A stretch of DNA of 64,000 bases, taken from Tilletia caries. Lineage: Eukaryota > Basidiomycota > Exobasidiomycetes > Tilletiales > Tilletiaceae. Below, piece by piece: positions 1-10,291 of the stretch (within the stretch, counting starts at the first letter, position 1; every line of letters begins with the position of its first letter). The stretch is taken from NCBI GenBank assembly GCA_032718865.1, contig JALUTQ010000020.1:124001-188000 (forward strand), read 5' to 3'. The notes under the pieces were generated by a model. The model saw only the letters and a list, made by a program, of their open reading frames with translations, had not been told where the DNA came from and did no database searches. The position numbers and the translations under genes were made by a program.

Positions 1-82
1 CCAGCTCATCCCTCTCGGTGTGTTCCTTCCCCCTCCTTCCTCCTACAGATTCCCTGCTTTGCTTCTCTGCGTCCGATTCACC

Positions 83-997
83 ATGGGAAAGAAGGCCAAG
101 ACCGGCGGGACTGTCGACGAGGGCACGGGAAATATGCTCATGACGATGATGACACAAGTCGAGGATCTCGATTTCGGCGGTGAAGGGGAGAATGATCCCA
201 AGCGACTGCTCGTGGAGGGATTCCAGTGAGTGCATGTGGATTGCGGTTTCCGCTTGCGTCTTGTGAACTCACCCTCTTCATTCATTTCCGGCCTGACTTT
301 GCACGCGATTGCATCGCTCCTCTTCTTATTCCGATAGAGTCTCTCGCCTGTTCGCCATTGTGGACGTGAGTTTCCGACGGCAGACGAAATCGGCCATTTC
401 CAGACCATCCAACCGAACGGCTTTCTCACCATCTGATACCCCGGCAGTTTGCATTAAGTCAAGCCGACGTCGCAGAAGGCATCCTCTCTGGTATGGATCT
501 CATCTCCCGCGAGAAGGCCATCAAGGCTATCAATGGGACCTTCCTGATCGAGGCCGTTGGCGAAGGGAACAAGGTTCAGCAGTTCTACGTCGACATGAAA
601 AAGGAAGGCAAGATCTCGCTCGGTCCGGGACCGGCGAAGCCCAAGCCTGAAGTCGTTATTCGGGTGGCGGATCGGGACATGATTGCGCTCGCGACGGGAA
701 AGTGAGAGCTTCATCCGAACCCCCCCTTCTTCTCCTTTTCGATGTGTGGTATCAGTGGGCTGACATTTTTTTAATCTCTCTTTCTTTGCGGCGTGAAAGA
801 ATCACACCCCAAGTCGCTTTTATGCGTGGAAAGATCAAGGTGAGTGGGCGGGCGGGATCCACCGGTTGCGCAGCAAAATTTTGCTGACGACCGCACCTTC
901 TTACTTCTCACCTTCTCAGGTCAGGGGAAACATCATGAAGGGCTTGCAGATGCAGAACGTCATGAACAGGGAGACCTCGAAGCTGTCCAAGCTCTGA
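83..997 (+). CDS. SCP2-type sterol/lipid carrier protein
   Basis: Five exons (83-225, 338-365, 448-701, 800-839, 920-997) join in frame to 180 aa. The second half carries the SCP2 fold: a hydrophobic beta segment (INGTFLIEAVGEGNKVQQFY), a conserved DMIALATGK-type loop, and the C-terminal QVAFMRGKIKVRGNIMKGLQ block that binds lipid in this family. SCP2 domain proteins are small, soluble lipid-transfer proteins of cytosol and peroxisome. The protein ends SKL-SKL with leucine last, which reads as a C-terminal peroxisomal PTS1 tripeptide (SKL). Length exceeds the usual 125-130 aa because of an acidic N-terminal extension of about 50 residues. The start is the ATG in ACCATGG context. It converges on the WD40 gene downstream. 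Function is inferred from the family. Confidence 0.85.
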
Positions 998-1280
998 AGG
1001 TTTACAACATTCCCCGTCTCTCAGGACCTCACTTCGGCTGCGACCTCACTTCGGCTGAAGCTCCATCGACTTTCGACTTCACGCTGCACCGCGATCTGGC
1101 CGCGCTGCCTGCTTGGACACGAAGCAGTCTCTCCTATGTATCTCACCGCTCTCTCTGCTTCGGAATCGGAACATGTTGTACATATTGAGTATTGATCTCC
1201 TTGTTCCCTCCCTGTTGGAGTTCTAACATCATCAAGACTGGGGCACCGGGGGGTTGGTCGGAGCATCCAGACAGCATCTG

Positions 1281-3751
1281 TTACCCTCGTGAAGCATGCT
1301 GGGCAGCGAAAGGCAGTCTCCACAGTTTGAGCGCCCGGTCCCTCCCGGCGGAAGCGTCCTGGACAGGTGCGGCGCGTGATGATCCAGACGATGTCGTTGA
1401 CGAGTCTGAGGCAGAAGTGGCTTCCTCCTCATCAATTTCGTCGTCGTCGTTGGAAGTTCGAGAGCCGGCGAGTGTCAGCAGGATGGGTAGCGAGGGGTGG
1501 AAGGAGACGCATGCGACGGAATCTGTCCCAAAGTCACCATTAGCAAACAGGTCAGCGGGGCTTGCTTGCAAACAGGCCAACACACCCGTTCAAGCCAGGC
1601 TTTATTTCGCTCACCTTCATGTGCGTCCCATGTTATCGTCGGACCGAGCTGGATCGCCAGCCGGTCCGCATTCTGCGCATCTCCTTCGCCTTCGCCGACC
1701 AGACGGCCTTCGTACTCCTCCAACAGCCGTTTCAGCGTCTTCTTGTTCTTGAGCGGCGGCGCTGGTGCTATGGGACCGGGCTCGATGGACGGCATGTCGG
1801 ATGATGGCAGGGCCGTTGTCGCTGATGATGCCTCTCCTTCTTCTACTTGATCCTGTGTCTGCGTCGGGTCGGCTTCGGAGCTGTGAGTATCCACGTCCCA
1901 TATTCGTACCGTACCATTTGCATCGCCAGCACAAAGCCACCTCCCCGACGGATCCACATCAAAGAAGAGCCTCTGCTGTGTCCTCCGTCTCCTCCCCTTC
2001 GTTCCCCTGCCACCCTTCCGGGACTTGATCTCCGTCCCAGCAGCAGTAGGAGCGGGATGAAGAACCGCAACGAGGGTCCCGCTGGTGCGTTCGCCATAGG
2101 TCGCCTGGGCCCGGTTGGCAAAGTCGACGGCGAGACAGCCGCATAGGAGTCGGATGTCGTACACCCTGATGATCTCGGATCGGCGGGATTGGACGAAGAG
2201 GAGGTTTGGCGCCATGGGATGGAATGCGAGCTGAGGAAATGGAAGGACGGTGTCAGCTTGGTGTACGGGAATCATCGCTGGTTTTTTTGGATGATTCGTC
2301 CGAATCACCCCCCTGTCCGCATGTTTGCTCACTTGAGAGATCCCCGTTCCATGAGCCTCCTTCCACCCGGCCACGCAGCACTCCCCAGCGCTATTCCCGC
2401 GCCCGAGCGCATATAAACCTACATTCCCACCAAACGTGCCCACAGCGATCATCTCCTCCCGTCGCTGTTCGGTCCCCTCACCAGCAACAGCACTCGACCA
2501 GGAGGACGCATCGTGGAAGCCCGGGTCAAGACAGACGGCCAGGCTAGAGACGATACCCCGTTGCTGGACCGAGGCGATCTTCCGACGCTGGAGTCGTTTG
2601 AGACGGAGTTGGGCCCTTTTGGACGGTTGTTGTTGTGCCCCCGTAGATTTGTTCTGGTGGTGGGAGGACGATGAACGGGTCCCACCAACGTTAGCTCCTG
2701 CGCCTGCTAGTGGGAAGTGGATGTGTGTGTTGAGACCGGGTGAGGCGAGGTCGTGGATTGTGAGGTAGGAGTCGTGTCCGGCGTAAAAGCTGAGGGGGGG
2801 TCCACAGGGCTAGTTCGTCAGAGTGAAGAGAGGGATGGGATGGGGGGACATGGAAGGTAGGTACATAATTCAACGTACCGGTCGCCGTAAGGACTGAATG
2901 CCATTGCCGTCGGAGCGACGAAGCGCTCGACGTGGTCCATCACGCCGTAGCTTGTGCGTAACTAGGGAGAAAAAGAAGATGGATAGGGAACAATCGACGA
3001 AAAGGTCAAAATGAGTTCTGAGCAAGAAGGAAGCTGGGACACGGGGTGGGAGGGAAAGAAATCCTCGTACCTTTCCCAATTCAGCATCAACCAGTCGAAC
3101 AGGCACGTCCCGCACACTCGAAAGGAAGCACCACGTCTGTCTCCGCGTCCACTCCTCAAGACTTCCTTCTTCGACCGTCGTTTCAGCCGAGTCTTCATCA
3201 TGTGGTGATAGTTTTGCGACGTCGTTGTCCACAGCCGCATTATCTGCCTTCCTCGTCGAAGAGGATGGAGAGCTGGCGTATGGATACCAGACGGTGTCGA
3301 GTAAGGGGGCGGGGGCTCGGTAGATGGGCAACGAGCCTGGTTCGAGCTTGATCCTTCCCTCGTCATCATCATCGAGATCCGACGACGGGGAAGCGGACGG
3401 GTAAGAAAGTCGCATCGTCTGGAGCGAATGTTGCTCGCCTTGAAGGAGGACATGCGACCCGTCGGGAGACCTGGCGAAGGAAACGCTCGTTCAGCTCCAA
3501 CCAGTATAGTCATGTATAATCGAGAGCAGAAGCATTTGGGAAAGAACGCACCACTTGGCTCGACGCCAGAACGTCCGTCGAACGATACCCCCTCCTCCCC
3601 CTCCCCCTCCCCCTCCGCATGCTCTTCCCACACCTCCATCTTGCGTGTCGGAGGATGTTGGTACCGACGAATCTGAATGATCCCGGCCTTTGCCCTTCGC
3701 TATCGGCCCCGGGCGCGAATCGAGCAGGACAACGTCGTCGGTGTTGGCCAT
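1281..3751 (-). CDS. WRAP53: WRAP53/TCAB1-like WD40 protein
   Basis: Six exons (3751-3552, 3470-3071, 2961-2879, 2789-2333, 2230-1615, 1522-1281) join to 665 aa. The order of blocks follows WRAP53/TCAB1: a start block FWRRAKWSPDGSHVLLQG, a second WD repeat with a conserved Tyr-containing lead (SYGVMDHVERFVAPTAMAFS), GTFGGNVGLYALG, LAFHPMAPNLLFVQSRR, a repeat ending NGTVRIWDVD, and a last repeat VACVSFHPSLPILLTLAGSR...RALKLWRLP. Acidic and Ser-rich inserts split the last blades. In animals this protein delivers telomerase RNA and scaRNAs to Cajal bodies; yeast Swt21 is a splicing-linked relative. Which role applies here is unknown. Promoter lies in 3752-4090. Confidence 0.78.
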
Positions 3752-4090
3752 AATGTTCCTCGGGTGCGACGAAAAGGGCAGGAACACAGTCTGTTATGGT
3801 GGCAAAGAAAGATCAGGGCATCATTCGTTTGCATTCAACCCGGAGCGCAGATGGTGGTCAGGTCAAATGAATGACTCTCAGCGGGAGGTCGAAGAGACAT
3901 GACCGTCCCTTCACCTCCTCAACCAGCCTCCTGAGTCCTGACTTGCTCTCTCTATACCACTGATTCCCTCACGCAAGGGCGTTATATACCTCTTCGCACA
4001 CAGTCCGAGACCTCAGAAGTGCAAAGCAAGGTGGCAACCCTCTATGTATTCTACGATATACTCAGGAAACGAGCGGACGAGAGAACATCT
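3752..4090. other. Intergenic, WD40 gene promoter / HIS5 3' end
   Basis: The segment lies between the start of the WRAP53-like gene and the end of HIS5, both on the minus strand. It should hold the WD40 gene's 5' leader and promoter. I see no conserved ORF or repeat in it. Confidence 0.5.
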
Positions 4091-5469
4091 TCACTTCCTC
4101 CCCAACAGCTCACACATCAACTCCACACACCGCTCGCACTCCTCCTTGGTTCCCACAGTGATCCGCAGACATCCCTCACATCCCATCTCCGAGGCCCGAT
4201 TCCGGACGACCAAACCCTGCTCCTCGGCCATCTTCTTGTACACCCATCCCGCCCGTTTCGAATCCGGCTTGCGTTCTCCTCCTTCTTCCCCTTCCCCTCC
4301 CTGTTGGAGAACTTGGATGAGAACAAAGTTGGCGTCGTTCCCGCCGAGGACGTTGCCCACGCCTGAGCATTGGGACTGTAGGTTTTGGATGAGCCAGGAC
4401 CGGTTTTCGATGAGGGTGCGGACGTTTGTGCGCATTTGTTCGAGGCCTTCGTCGGTCAGGGCGCGTGAGCCGAGGTAGGCGGTGGGGACGGAGATGTTGT
4501 AGGGTGCCTTGGTGTTGTTCATGATTTGGATCAGGTCTGGGTTGGCGTATGCGATCCCGAGTCTGTACATGATGAGCGTCAGAAAGAGAACCCGTAACCG
4601 GCTTGGCGCAAAGAGGAGAGAGGGAGGGGGGGAACATACCTGATACCAGCGAGACCAAAGGCCTTGCTCAGCGTCTGAGTCACGATCAGATTCGCATATT
4701 CCTTGACGAGCGAGACCGCGCTAACCTCGCCATCCGTATACCGCGAGCCCACCCGCTTCTCCTCCTCCGCGAAATCAATATAGGCCTCATCCACAACGAC
4801 GAGTCCGCCCCACCCAGGCTCGTCCAAGAAGCGCCGTACCTCCGACAGCTTGAGGAGAGTCCCCGTCGGGTTCCCCGGCGAGCACAGAAAGAGGATCTTA
4901 ATGGCCGGATCAGCGCGAAGCCGCTCGAGCACGACCTCCGTATCCACCCCAAACTCCCCCCCTGCCAACCTGAGCGGAACCTTAACGACGTCCAAATCAT
5001 TAACCGCCGCGCAGACGGAGTACATCCCGTACGTCGGCGGACAGATGAGGATCTTGTCTTTACCCGGGGCGCCGCAGATGCGTTGGACGAGATCGAGGAC
5101 TTCGTCGGAGCCTACGCCGAGGAAGATCTGGGTGGGGGAGTCGAGGTTGCGGAGCTGGACGAGGCGCTCTTTGAGGCCGTACAGGGACGGGTCGGGGTAG
5201 CGGTGCAGCTGGAGGGGATCCTTGGCGCCGGCGGCGGTGATAGGGGTGCCATTGGCTTCACCATCAGAGCCGGAGCCGGAGCCAGATGCAGATGACTCTC
5301 CGTGCGGGAAGAAGGAGCCGGGGGGCAGGGCGTGTCCGATGGCATTCTCGTTCGCGTCGAGGAGGATGCCGGACTGGTAGTCGTCCCTGGCGCAGCGGTA
5401 TGGCTGGAGGGCGAGGATGTTGGGGCGGATGAGGTTCCCGAGGGAGAAGTGCGCGGGCTTGAGCGGCAT
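4091..5469 (-). CDS. HIS5: Histidinol-phosphate aminotransferase
   Basis: Two exons (5469-4640 and 4562-4091, a 77-nt intron splitting the Arg codon of GIR|LGIAY) give 433 aa. It catalyses the PLP-dependent transamination of imidazole acetol phosphate to histidinol phosphate in histidine synthesis. Seen are the substrate/PLP signatures of class II aminotransferases: LLDANEN near the N-terminus, CSPGNPTGT, VVVDEAYIDF, and the Schiff-base lysine in TQTLSKAFGLAGIRLG. The C-terminal block ends with GCEGCLRITVGTKEE. A Ser/Gly-rich insert (about residues 60-75) and a Gly/Glu-rich insert near the C-terminus are lineage extras. The start ATG precedes PLKPAHFSLGNLIRPNI, the usual N-terminal motif. Its promoter lies next to one copy of the inverted segments described at 5611-8348. 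Confidence 0.95.
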
Positions 5470-5610
5470 TTTCTGCGCTGATTCTCAGTGGAAGGCAAGG
5501 TCTGTGGTATGTAAAGGCGAAGGATGGGTGGGAGAGTGTGAGATGATGGGCGGGTGGGGGAAAGTGACAAATGGGTGAGTCATGCTTTCCTTCTCAACTT
5601 CCGGACTCTC

Positions 5611-5731
5611 GTATGGAACGCCGTTTGTATGGAGCGCCGAAGTGATCACCTTTTTGATTTGATTTCTGATCTTGATTCTTGACCACCACACCCACCACAC
5701 CACACACCCATGTACACACCCATACACACAA
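5611..5731 (-). repeat. Inverted segment A (upstream of HIS5)
   Basis: Positions 5627-5731, read on the minus strand, match plus-strand positions 6692-6796 in all but one of 105 bases (CA/GT-rich block, then CAAGAATCAAGATCAG, GGTGATCACTTCGGCGCTCC). The adjoining 17 bases 5611-5627 (GTATGGAACGCCGTTTG) recur inverted at 8332-8348 in front of TIM13. Inside it TATGGARCGCCG occurs twice in tandem, four bases apart. Confidence 0.85.
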
Positions 5732-6691
5732 GTCACATATAGAACAGCTACCGAAACACCTCGCGCATACATGGGGTCCCCTGCTACTTCCTCAGAGCCC
5801 CTGCGCTCCGCCTCGTTTCGCGTACTGACGGCTCACTAGTGGCAGCGCCCGTCGCTGACCTCCTCCCTTATCCTTTCCCCACTCATCTTCCACAGTCCAC
5901 TCATTCTCCACAGCTCCTTCGGAAATATCTGCTGCTGACGCAAAGCGCATCCAACTGAGTATGTATTTCCTTGCGGCTTGCCACACATGTGGTTGCATCA
6001 GTATGCTGACAGGAACTTCTGTCCAACCTTCCCGTCCCTCTCTAGGCTTTGTCTCGGGCCTCGGCATCGCCCGCGCACCCTACCCCCAGTTGCCCACATC
6101 CTCGCCCAGGCGCGCATAGGACATGCTCATACAGCTGAGCTCGTGCTTCCAAAGCTTGTGTGACGTGGGACTGCTGCTCTGGCGCTGTACAGGCTGAGGA
6201 AATCAAAAATGCATACGCGTATCGATGATATTGATCCTCTTGTCAGCAAGGCCCACTCGAAATTGACAAGGCGTAACTGACCGGAAGAGCAGGACAGTGG
6301 CAGAGCACCGACGGGCGACGGCGGATAAGACCGACCGCGCAATCGGTGCACGGGCCAGGAGCGGGTGAGCGGCAGCGGCAAGATGGGCAGCAGTGGCAGC
6401 GGTCGAGGCGGGCATGAGACCGAGCGCAGAAAAGGCAGCGGTGGCGGGAGTCGGAGCGCAAGAGCAGCAGCGGGAGGCGGGAAGAAGAGAGCACAGGGCT
6501 GAGAGCGCTGCTGTGGAGGAGAGAAGAGGAAAAGAAAAGCGAAGGAGGGGTGGAAGGAGGGAAAGAAGGGTCAGTGAGAGGAAAGGCGAGAGTACGTCAG
6601 CGCAAGCACGTTACCGGTACACGGATGCGCAAACTGTAGCCTGACGTTGTCCCTCTCTCTCGTGATCGCCCCAAGGAAGAGAAAGGTGTCT
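5732..6691. other. Non-coding spacer between inverted segments A and B
   Basis: About 960 bases flanked by the inverted copies A and B. Open frames here are short, biased in composition (Arg/Glu-rich from GA-rich DNA at 6390-6640) and match no family I know. There is no splice pattern that joins them. Whether it is the inside of a mobile element or plain spacer cannot be told. Confidence 0.4.
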
Positions 6692-6870
6692 TTGTGTGTG
6701 TGGGTGTGTACATGGGTGTGTGGTGTGGTGGGTGTGGTGGTCAAGAATCAAGATCAGAAATCAAATCAAAAAGGTGATCACTTCGGCGCTCCATACGTTT
6801 GCGCCAGACTTCGAGAAATCGAAAATCGAAAACTGAAGCTGGACACGACCACCTCACCACGACTCGTCCG
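6692..6870 (+). repeat. Junction segment B (A-half fused to C-half)
   Basis: The first part (6692-6796) is an inverted near-identical copy of segment A. At 6797 it switches directly to a sequence (GTTTGCGCCAGACTTCGAGAA and on to CACCACGACTCGT) that is an inverted, more diverged copy of 8266-8335 in front of TIM13. Segment B therefore looks like the fused outer ends of A and C. Confidence 0.8.
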
Positions 6871-8265
6871 TGGCTTCCATCGCCTCCCTGACCCCGAATC
6901 CCACGCCTGGCCATTATGAAAACAGTTCGGCTTCTCACTGCTGGTAACAGCTGCGCTGATGGCGCTCTTTCTCCTACGCTTGTGTGGTGACTCACTCTTG
7001 ACCGCTGACCTCTAGCAGCGTTCTGATTGTTTCCCTTCCCTCACCACACTCCTGCAGCTCACATTTCCTTCAGATCCCACATCACAGACACAGGGACATG
7101 CCAATACGGTGAGCGGACGGCTCTGCTGCCTGTGCGCGTGCAACTAGATGGTGAGTTCATGCTCTATTGCTGGATCGGAGGAGCTTCATGCAGCAGCTGA
7201 TGACTCGCCGCTACTCCACTCTCTCGTTCACTTCCCACAGATGCTTTCCTCTCTTGCGCACCCTTCTCGTTCTCTGCTGCGCTGCTCTTTCCTCCTCGTC
7301 CCTCTCATTCGGTGCTCCCCTTCTCACCCTCGGACGGTGTGTCGATGCGCTTCTCTGTCGCGGCTCGCGGTCCTCTTCCCGGCTCAGGAACCCCCTTTGT
7401 CTCTCTCGGAGGCGCCACCGCAATCTATGACCGCCTACAATGCGCTCAGCTAGTGCGCTCACGCTCATGAACGCTGGGTGCTGATCAGTACAGCGTTCTG
7501 ATATGCCCCCTTAGCTGGACCATGAACTGATAATGCCAACCTTCCAACCTGATGCGATTACATAAGCAGCCGGCATTGAGTTCAAGACGAGAGCATTCAT
7601 TGAGGTCAAGGAGCAGCAGCAGAGTTCTATGGCAACAAGTGAGCGGCTGTGCACAATGGGCGGCGCATGGAGGCATACAGGGAGAGTCCGTGCTTGGCCA
7701 TGGGGGGGGGTGATGATCAGCTGCTGGTAGAGGCGGATGGGGTGGATTGCGACTTGCGGTACAAAGGAAGGAGAACTGACTTACCACCTCGTCCTTGAAT
7801 GCATGGTCGCCGAGTCGTGTGCTTGATTCCGATCTGCCATACGAGGTAGATGGCGCGCTGGCTCAAGGAATGAAGAAGAAGAAAGAGGAAAGCGACGATG
7901 ACATCCAGCATCGGCTTGCGACTGCGGAGATTGCTGCTTGTGAGGGGGTTGGAGGACTTGTAGGCCGTAGGGAGTCGTCCAAGTACGTATGCCTTTGCGT
8001 GGATGGCGCGCGCTATGTGATCATCTGTAGGAGTCTGTGTGAAGTGAGAGAGAGAGTAAGAGTGGCTGTGGGTGGGGGATGGAAAGGCAGGATCGCTGTT
8101 CATAGTCAGTATAAAGGAGTGAACAGCAATCGAGCGACATGCACCACATGAAGCGGATCAAAAAGAAGTCAGCGCGCGCACGCCAGAGCAGAGGAGAGCT
8201 GCTGAGATGGTTGCCATTGTGGTTTAATTGTGGATATACTTGTAAATGATGCTGCTGCTGCCTCT
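6871..8265. other. Non-coding spacer between segments B and C
   Basis: About 1.4 kb without a recognisable gene. Short ORFs (for example 7148-7453 plus, 7717-8103 minus) are compositionally biased and unlike known proteins. A possible exon end with a GTAAGT donor occurs on the minus strand near 7785, but no partner exon could be found. Confidence 0.4.
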
Positions 8266-8348
8266 ACGAGTCGTGGTGAGGTCGTCGAGCTCAGCTTCGA
8301 TTTTCGATTTCCGAATTCTCGAAGTCTGGCGCAAACGGCGTTCCATAC
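8266..8348 (+). repeat. Inverted segment C (upstream of TIM13)
   Basis: 8266-8335 is the reverse complement, with some mismatches and small gaps, of 6797-6865. 8332-8348 (CAAACGGCGTTCCATAC) is the exact reverse complement of 5611-5627. The segment ends about 110 bases before the TIM13 start codon, so it overlaps that gene's promoter or 5' leader. Confidence 0.75.
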
Positions 8349-8457
8349 TCTCGGGCCGCAGTGCCGAACGGACCATGCACTCCCTCACTTGGAAGAAGCT
8401 GTCAGGAAGACGCTCATCAGCATCGCCCCTTCGCCAACAAAGTGTACGATAGACACA

Positions 8458-8926
8458 ATGGACCTGCCCTCGCTCTCCTCCATCACACGCCCCGGCAGCG
8501 CAGGCTCAGCGCAGGCCAATAAGGAAGCCCTCAAAGCCGAGCTCCAGCAGCAGATCGCTCAGGAGAATGCTCAGCGCGTGAGTGTTCATCTTACCTTCTC
8601 TCTCTGCTGCGAAGGCGATGCACGCGCTGACACACTTCTCTCTCTTGAGACAGCTCGTCACTACGGCTACGGAGAAGTGCTACGAGAAGTGCGTGCCCTC
8701 ACCTTCGACCTCGCTCTCCTCCCGCGAATCGACCTGTCTGACAAGGTGAGCAAACACAAACACACGCAAATCGCCATCACTCCCATTTACTTAGGCCCTT
8801 ATAAACAGATGTCTGGATCAATACCTCAAGGCGTTCAACATCGTCTCGCAGACGTACGTCAACCGGCTCGCATCTGAGCGTCAGGCTGCTGGACTTGGGT
8901 ACGGCGGAGGGGCGCCCCCCTCATAG
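8458..8926 (+). CDS. TIM13: Mitochondrial import chaperone Tim13
   Basis: Three exons (8458-8577, 8654-8745, 8809-8926) give 109 aa. The small Tim signature is complete: two CX3C motifs, CYEKC and CLTRC, which form the paired disulphides of this family, separated by a short loop. IAQENAQRLVTTATEKCYEK and QYLKAFNIVSQTYVNRL match Tim13 rather than Tim8, Tim9 or Tim10. With Tim8 it forms a hexameric chaperone in the intermembrane space that escorts hydrophobic precursors to TIM22. The protein has no presequence, as expected of a Mia40 substrate. It converges on the PB1-like gene; the stop codons are about 150 bases apart. Confidence 0.92.
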
Positions 8927-9079
8927 AACGTATCAAAAAGTAAATGCCAAAATCCAAACATCAACCACTTATGTATGCATTTTGAGCTGGGATGTATGTA
9001 CCGCGCTGTGGGGACCACCTCGTTCCCCGGAGCTGGCTGGTGTTTATGTACAGGGCTGATCTGTTGTTGTATGGGGTGG

Positions 9080-10159
9080 TCACCCGCGCATGCGAGAGAG
9101 CATGATCTCCCACGCAGAGCTGAGCTCCGCGTTCACTTCCTCCACGGGCCGTTTCGGTCTCCGTCCTGAGTTCCCCTCTACTGGCTCTGCTGCGCTCGGG
9201 CGCGACTCTTCTTGTTGTGATGTCGAAGTGCCGTCTGTGTCCAGCTGCTGTTCTTCGGGGTTGTGTGCTGTGGTTGATGTGGGAGGGGAGGGTGGGTCTT
9301 CTTGCTTCGCAGTGACTTCTCCTTCGCCATCATCAGCGGCGGCGGCGGCAGGGGCGGTAGAGGACGGCTCGTCGCTGTGCTGAGGCTCCGTTGCTGTTGC
9401 GGCCGCTGGGGAAGAAGAGGGAGGAGGACGAGGCCGAACGGCGACGAGAGACCCGTAAAGCTGATCTGCCCTTACCCTCCAATCCTCCTTCCCCTTCCCC
9501 TTCTTCCCGCCCTCTTCCTCCTCCTTCTTCTTCGGACCCGCCCCTGCCGCAGCGTTGACTGGCACCGCCCCTCCCGCGCCGCCCCGACTACTTGAAGCCC
9601 CTTCCCCCTCCCCCTCCCCCTCCCTCACCGTCGTAGGACCGCGCGAAACAGCATAAAACCGATCCGCATACGCCCTCGCCCGTCCCGGCGCCGTCTCCGT
9701 ACTCCGCGCACGGGACAGCATGTCCTCGAACGAGGCGGCGAGGGCGTCGTTCCGTTCGTCCATCGCGCTCTTCACGGGACCCGATGCTGTGGGGGGTGTT
9801 GAAGAGGGGGAGAGGGCGGCGTGAGGTTGGGGTAGGCGGGGATCACGATGCAGAGCGAGTCTGAGGAGGACCTCTCGAGCCGTGGACCGCGCGCCAGGGA
9901 AGGAAGCGAGTAACCCCTCCCACTCCTCCTCCCCCCAAATGACAAGCTCATCCCCATCCTCATCGCGCACCGCCAGTAGGTACCCCGCCGAACTGGGGAG
10001 CTGCCAGGCGGAGATGGCTTGTTCGCCGATTTGGGCGAGGGTGGGGATGTCTGTGTTGAGATTGGTGGAGGCGGGGGAGGGGGGGAGGACGCGGTATGCT
10101 GGGCAGGGGTGTAGACGGCATTTTAGTCGGAGGTGAGGGGCGGGGCCGGGGGCGGACAT
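9080..10159 (-). CDS. PB1-like domain protein, otherwise unknown
   Basis: A single-exon frame of 359 aa starts at the ATG before SAPGPAPHLRLKCRL. Residues 8-90 look like a PB1 fold: a basic first strand (LRLKCRLH), a central helix (TLAQIGEQAISAW), a strand (GYLLAVR) and an OPCA-type acidic motif DEDGDELVIWGEEEWEGLL at 66-84. The rest is low-complexity: Ser/Gly/Glu-rich, with a KKKEEEEGGKKGKGKEDWRV stretch around residue 220 and a short conserved-looking end (RPKRPVEEVNAELSSAWEIM). PB1 domains mediate head-to-tail pairing in signalling scaffolds. No partner can be named. An upstream ATG (10249) exists in frame; I prefer 10159 because homology-like sequence begins there. Function is unknown. 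Confidence 0.65.
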   Translation of the reverse strand: MSAPGPAPHLRLKCRLHPCPAYRVLPPSPASTNLNTDIPTLAQIGEQAISAWQLPSSAGYLLAVRDEDGDELVIWGEEEWEGLLASFPGARSTAREVLLRLALHRDPRLPQPHAALSPSSTPPTASGPVKSAMDERNDALAASFEDMLSRARSTETAPGRARAYADRFYAVSRGPTTVREGEGEGEGASSSRGGAGGAVPVNAAAGAGPKKKEEEEGGKKGKGKEDWRVRADQLYGSLVAVRPRPPPSSSPAAATATEPQHSDEPSSTAPAAAAADDGEGEVTAKQEDPPSPPTSTTAHNPEEQQLDTDGTSTSQQEESRPSAAEPVEGNSGRRPKRPVEEVNAELSSAWEIMLSRMRG

Positions 10160-10291
10160 GGTGGTCAGACGACAAGGGTGAAGGGTTGAAGATCGAGGTT
10201 CAGAGTTCACAGCAGACGGGAGAGGGGAGAGGGGGGGAAGGGTATACATATATGGATTACACGAAGAGGATCATACGAGTACTGTATGAAT

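Noticed and set aside
3491..3751. Alternative first-exon end of the WRAP53-like gene reading into HDYTGWS
   Set aside because: Splicing at 3552/3470 joins RRAKW to SPDGSHVLLQG in frame and matches the family; the read-through stops soon after.
7717..8103. Minus-strand ORF with a GTAAGT donor near 7780 in the HIS5-TIM13 gap
   Set aside because: A possible exon end, but no start, partner exon or family match could be found.
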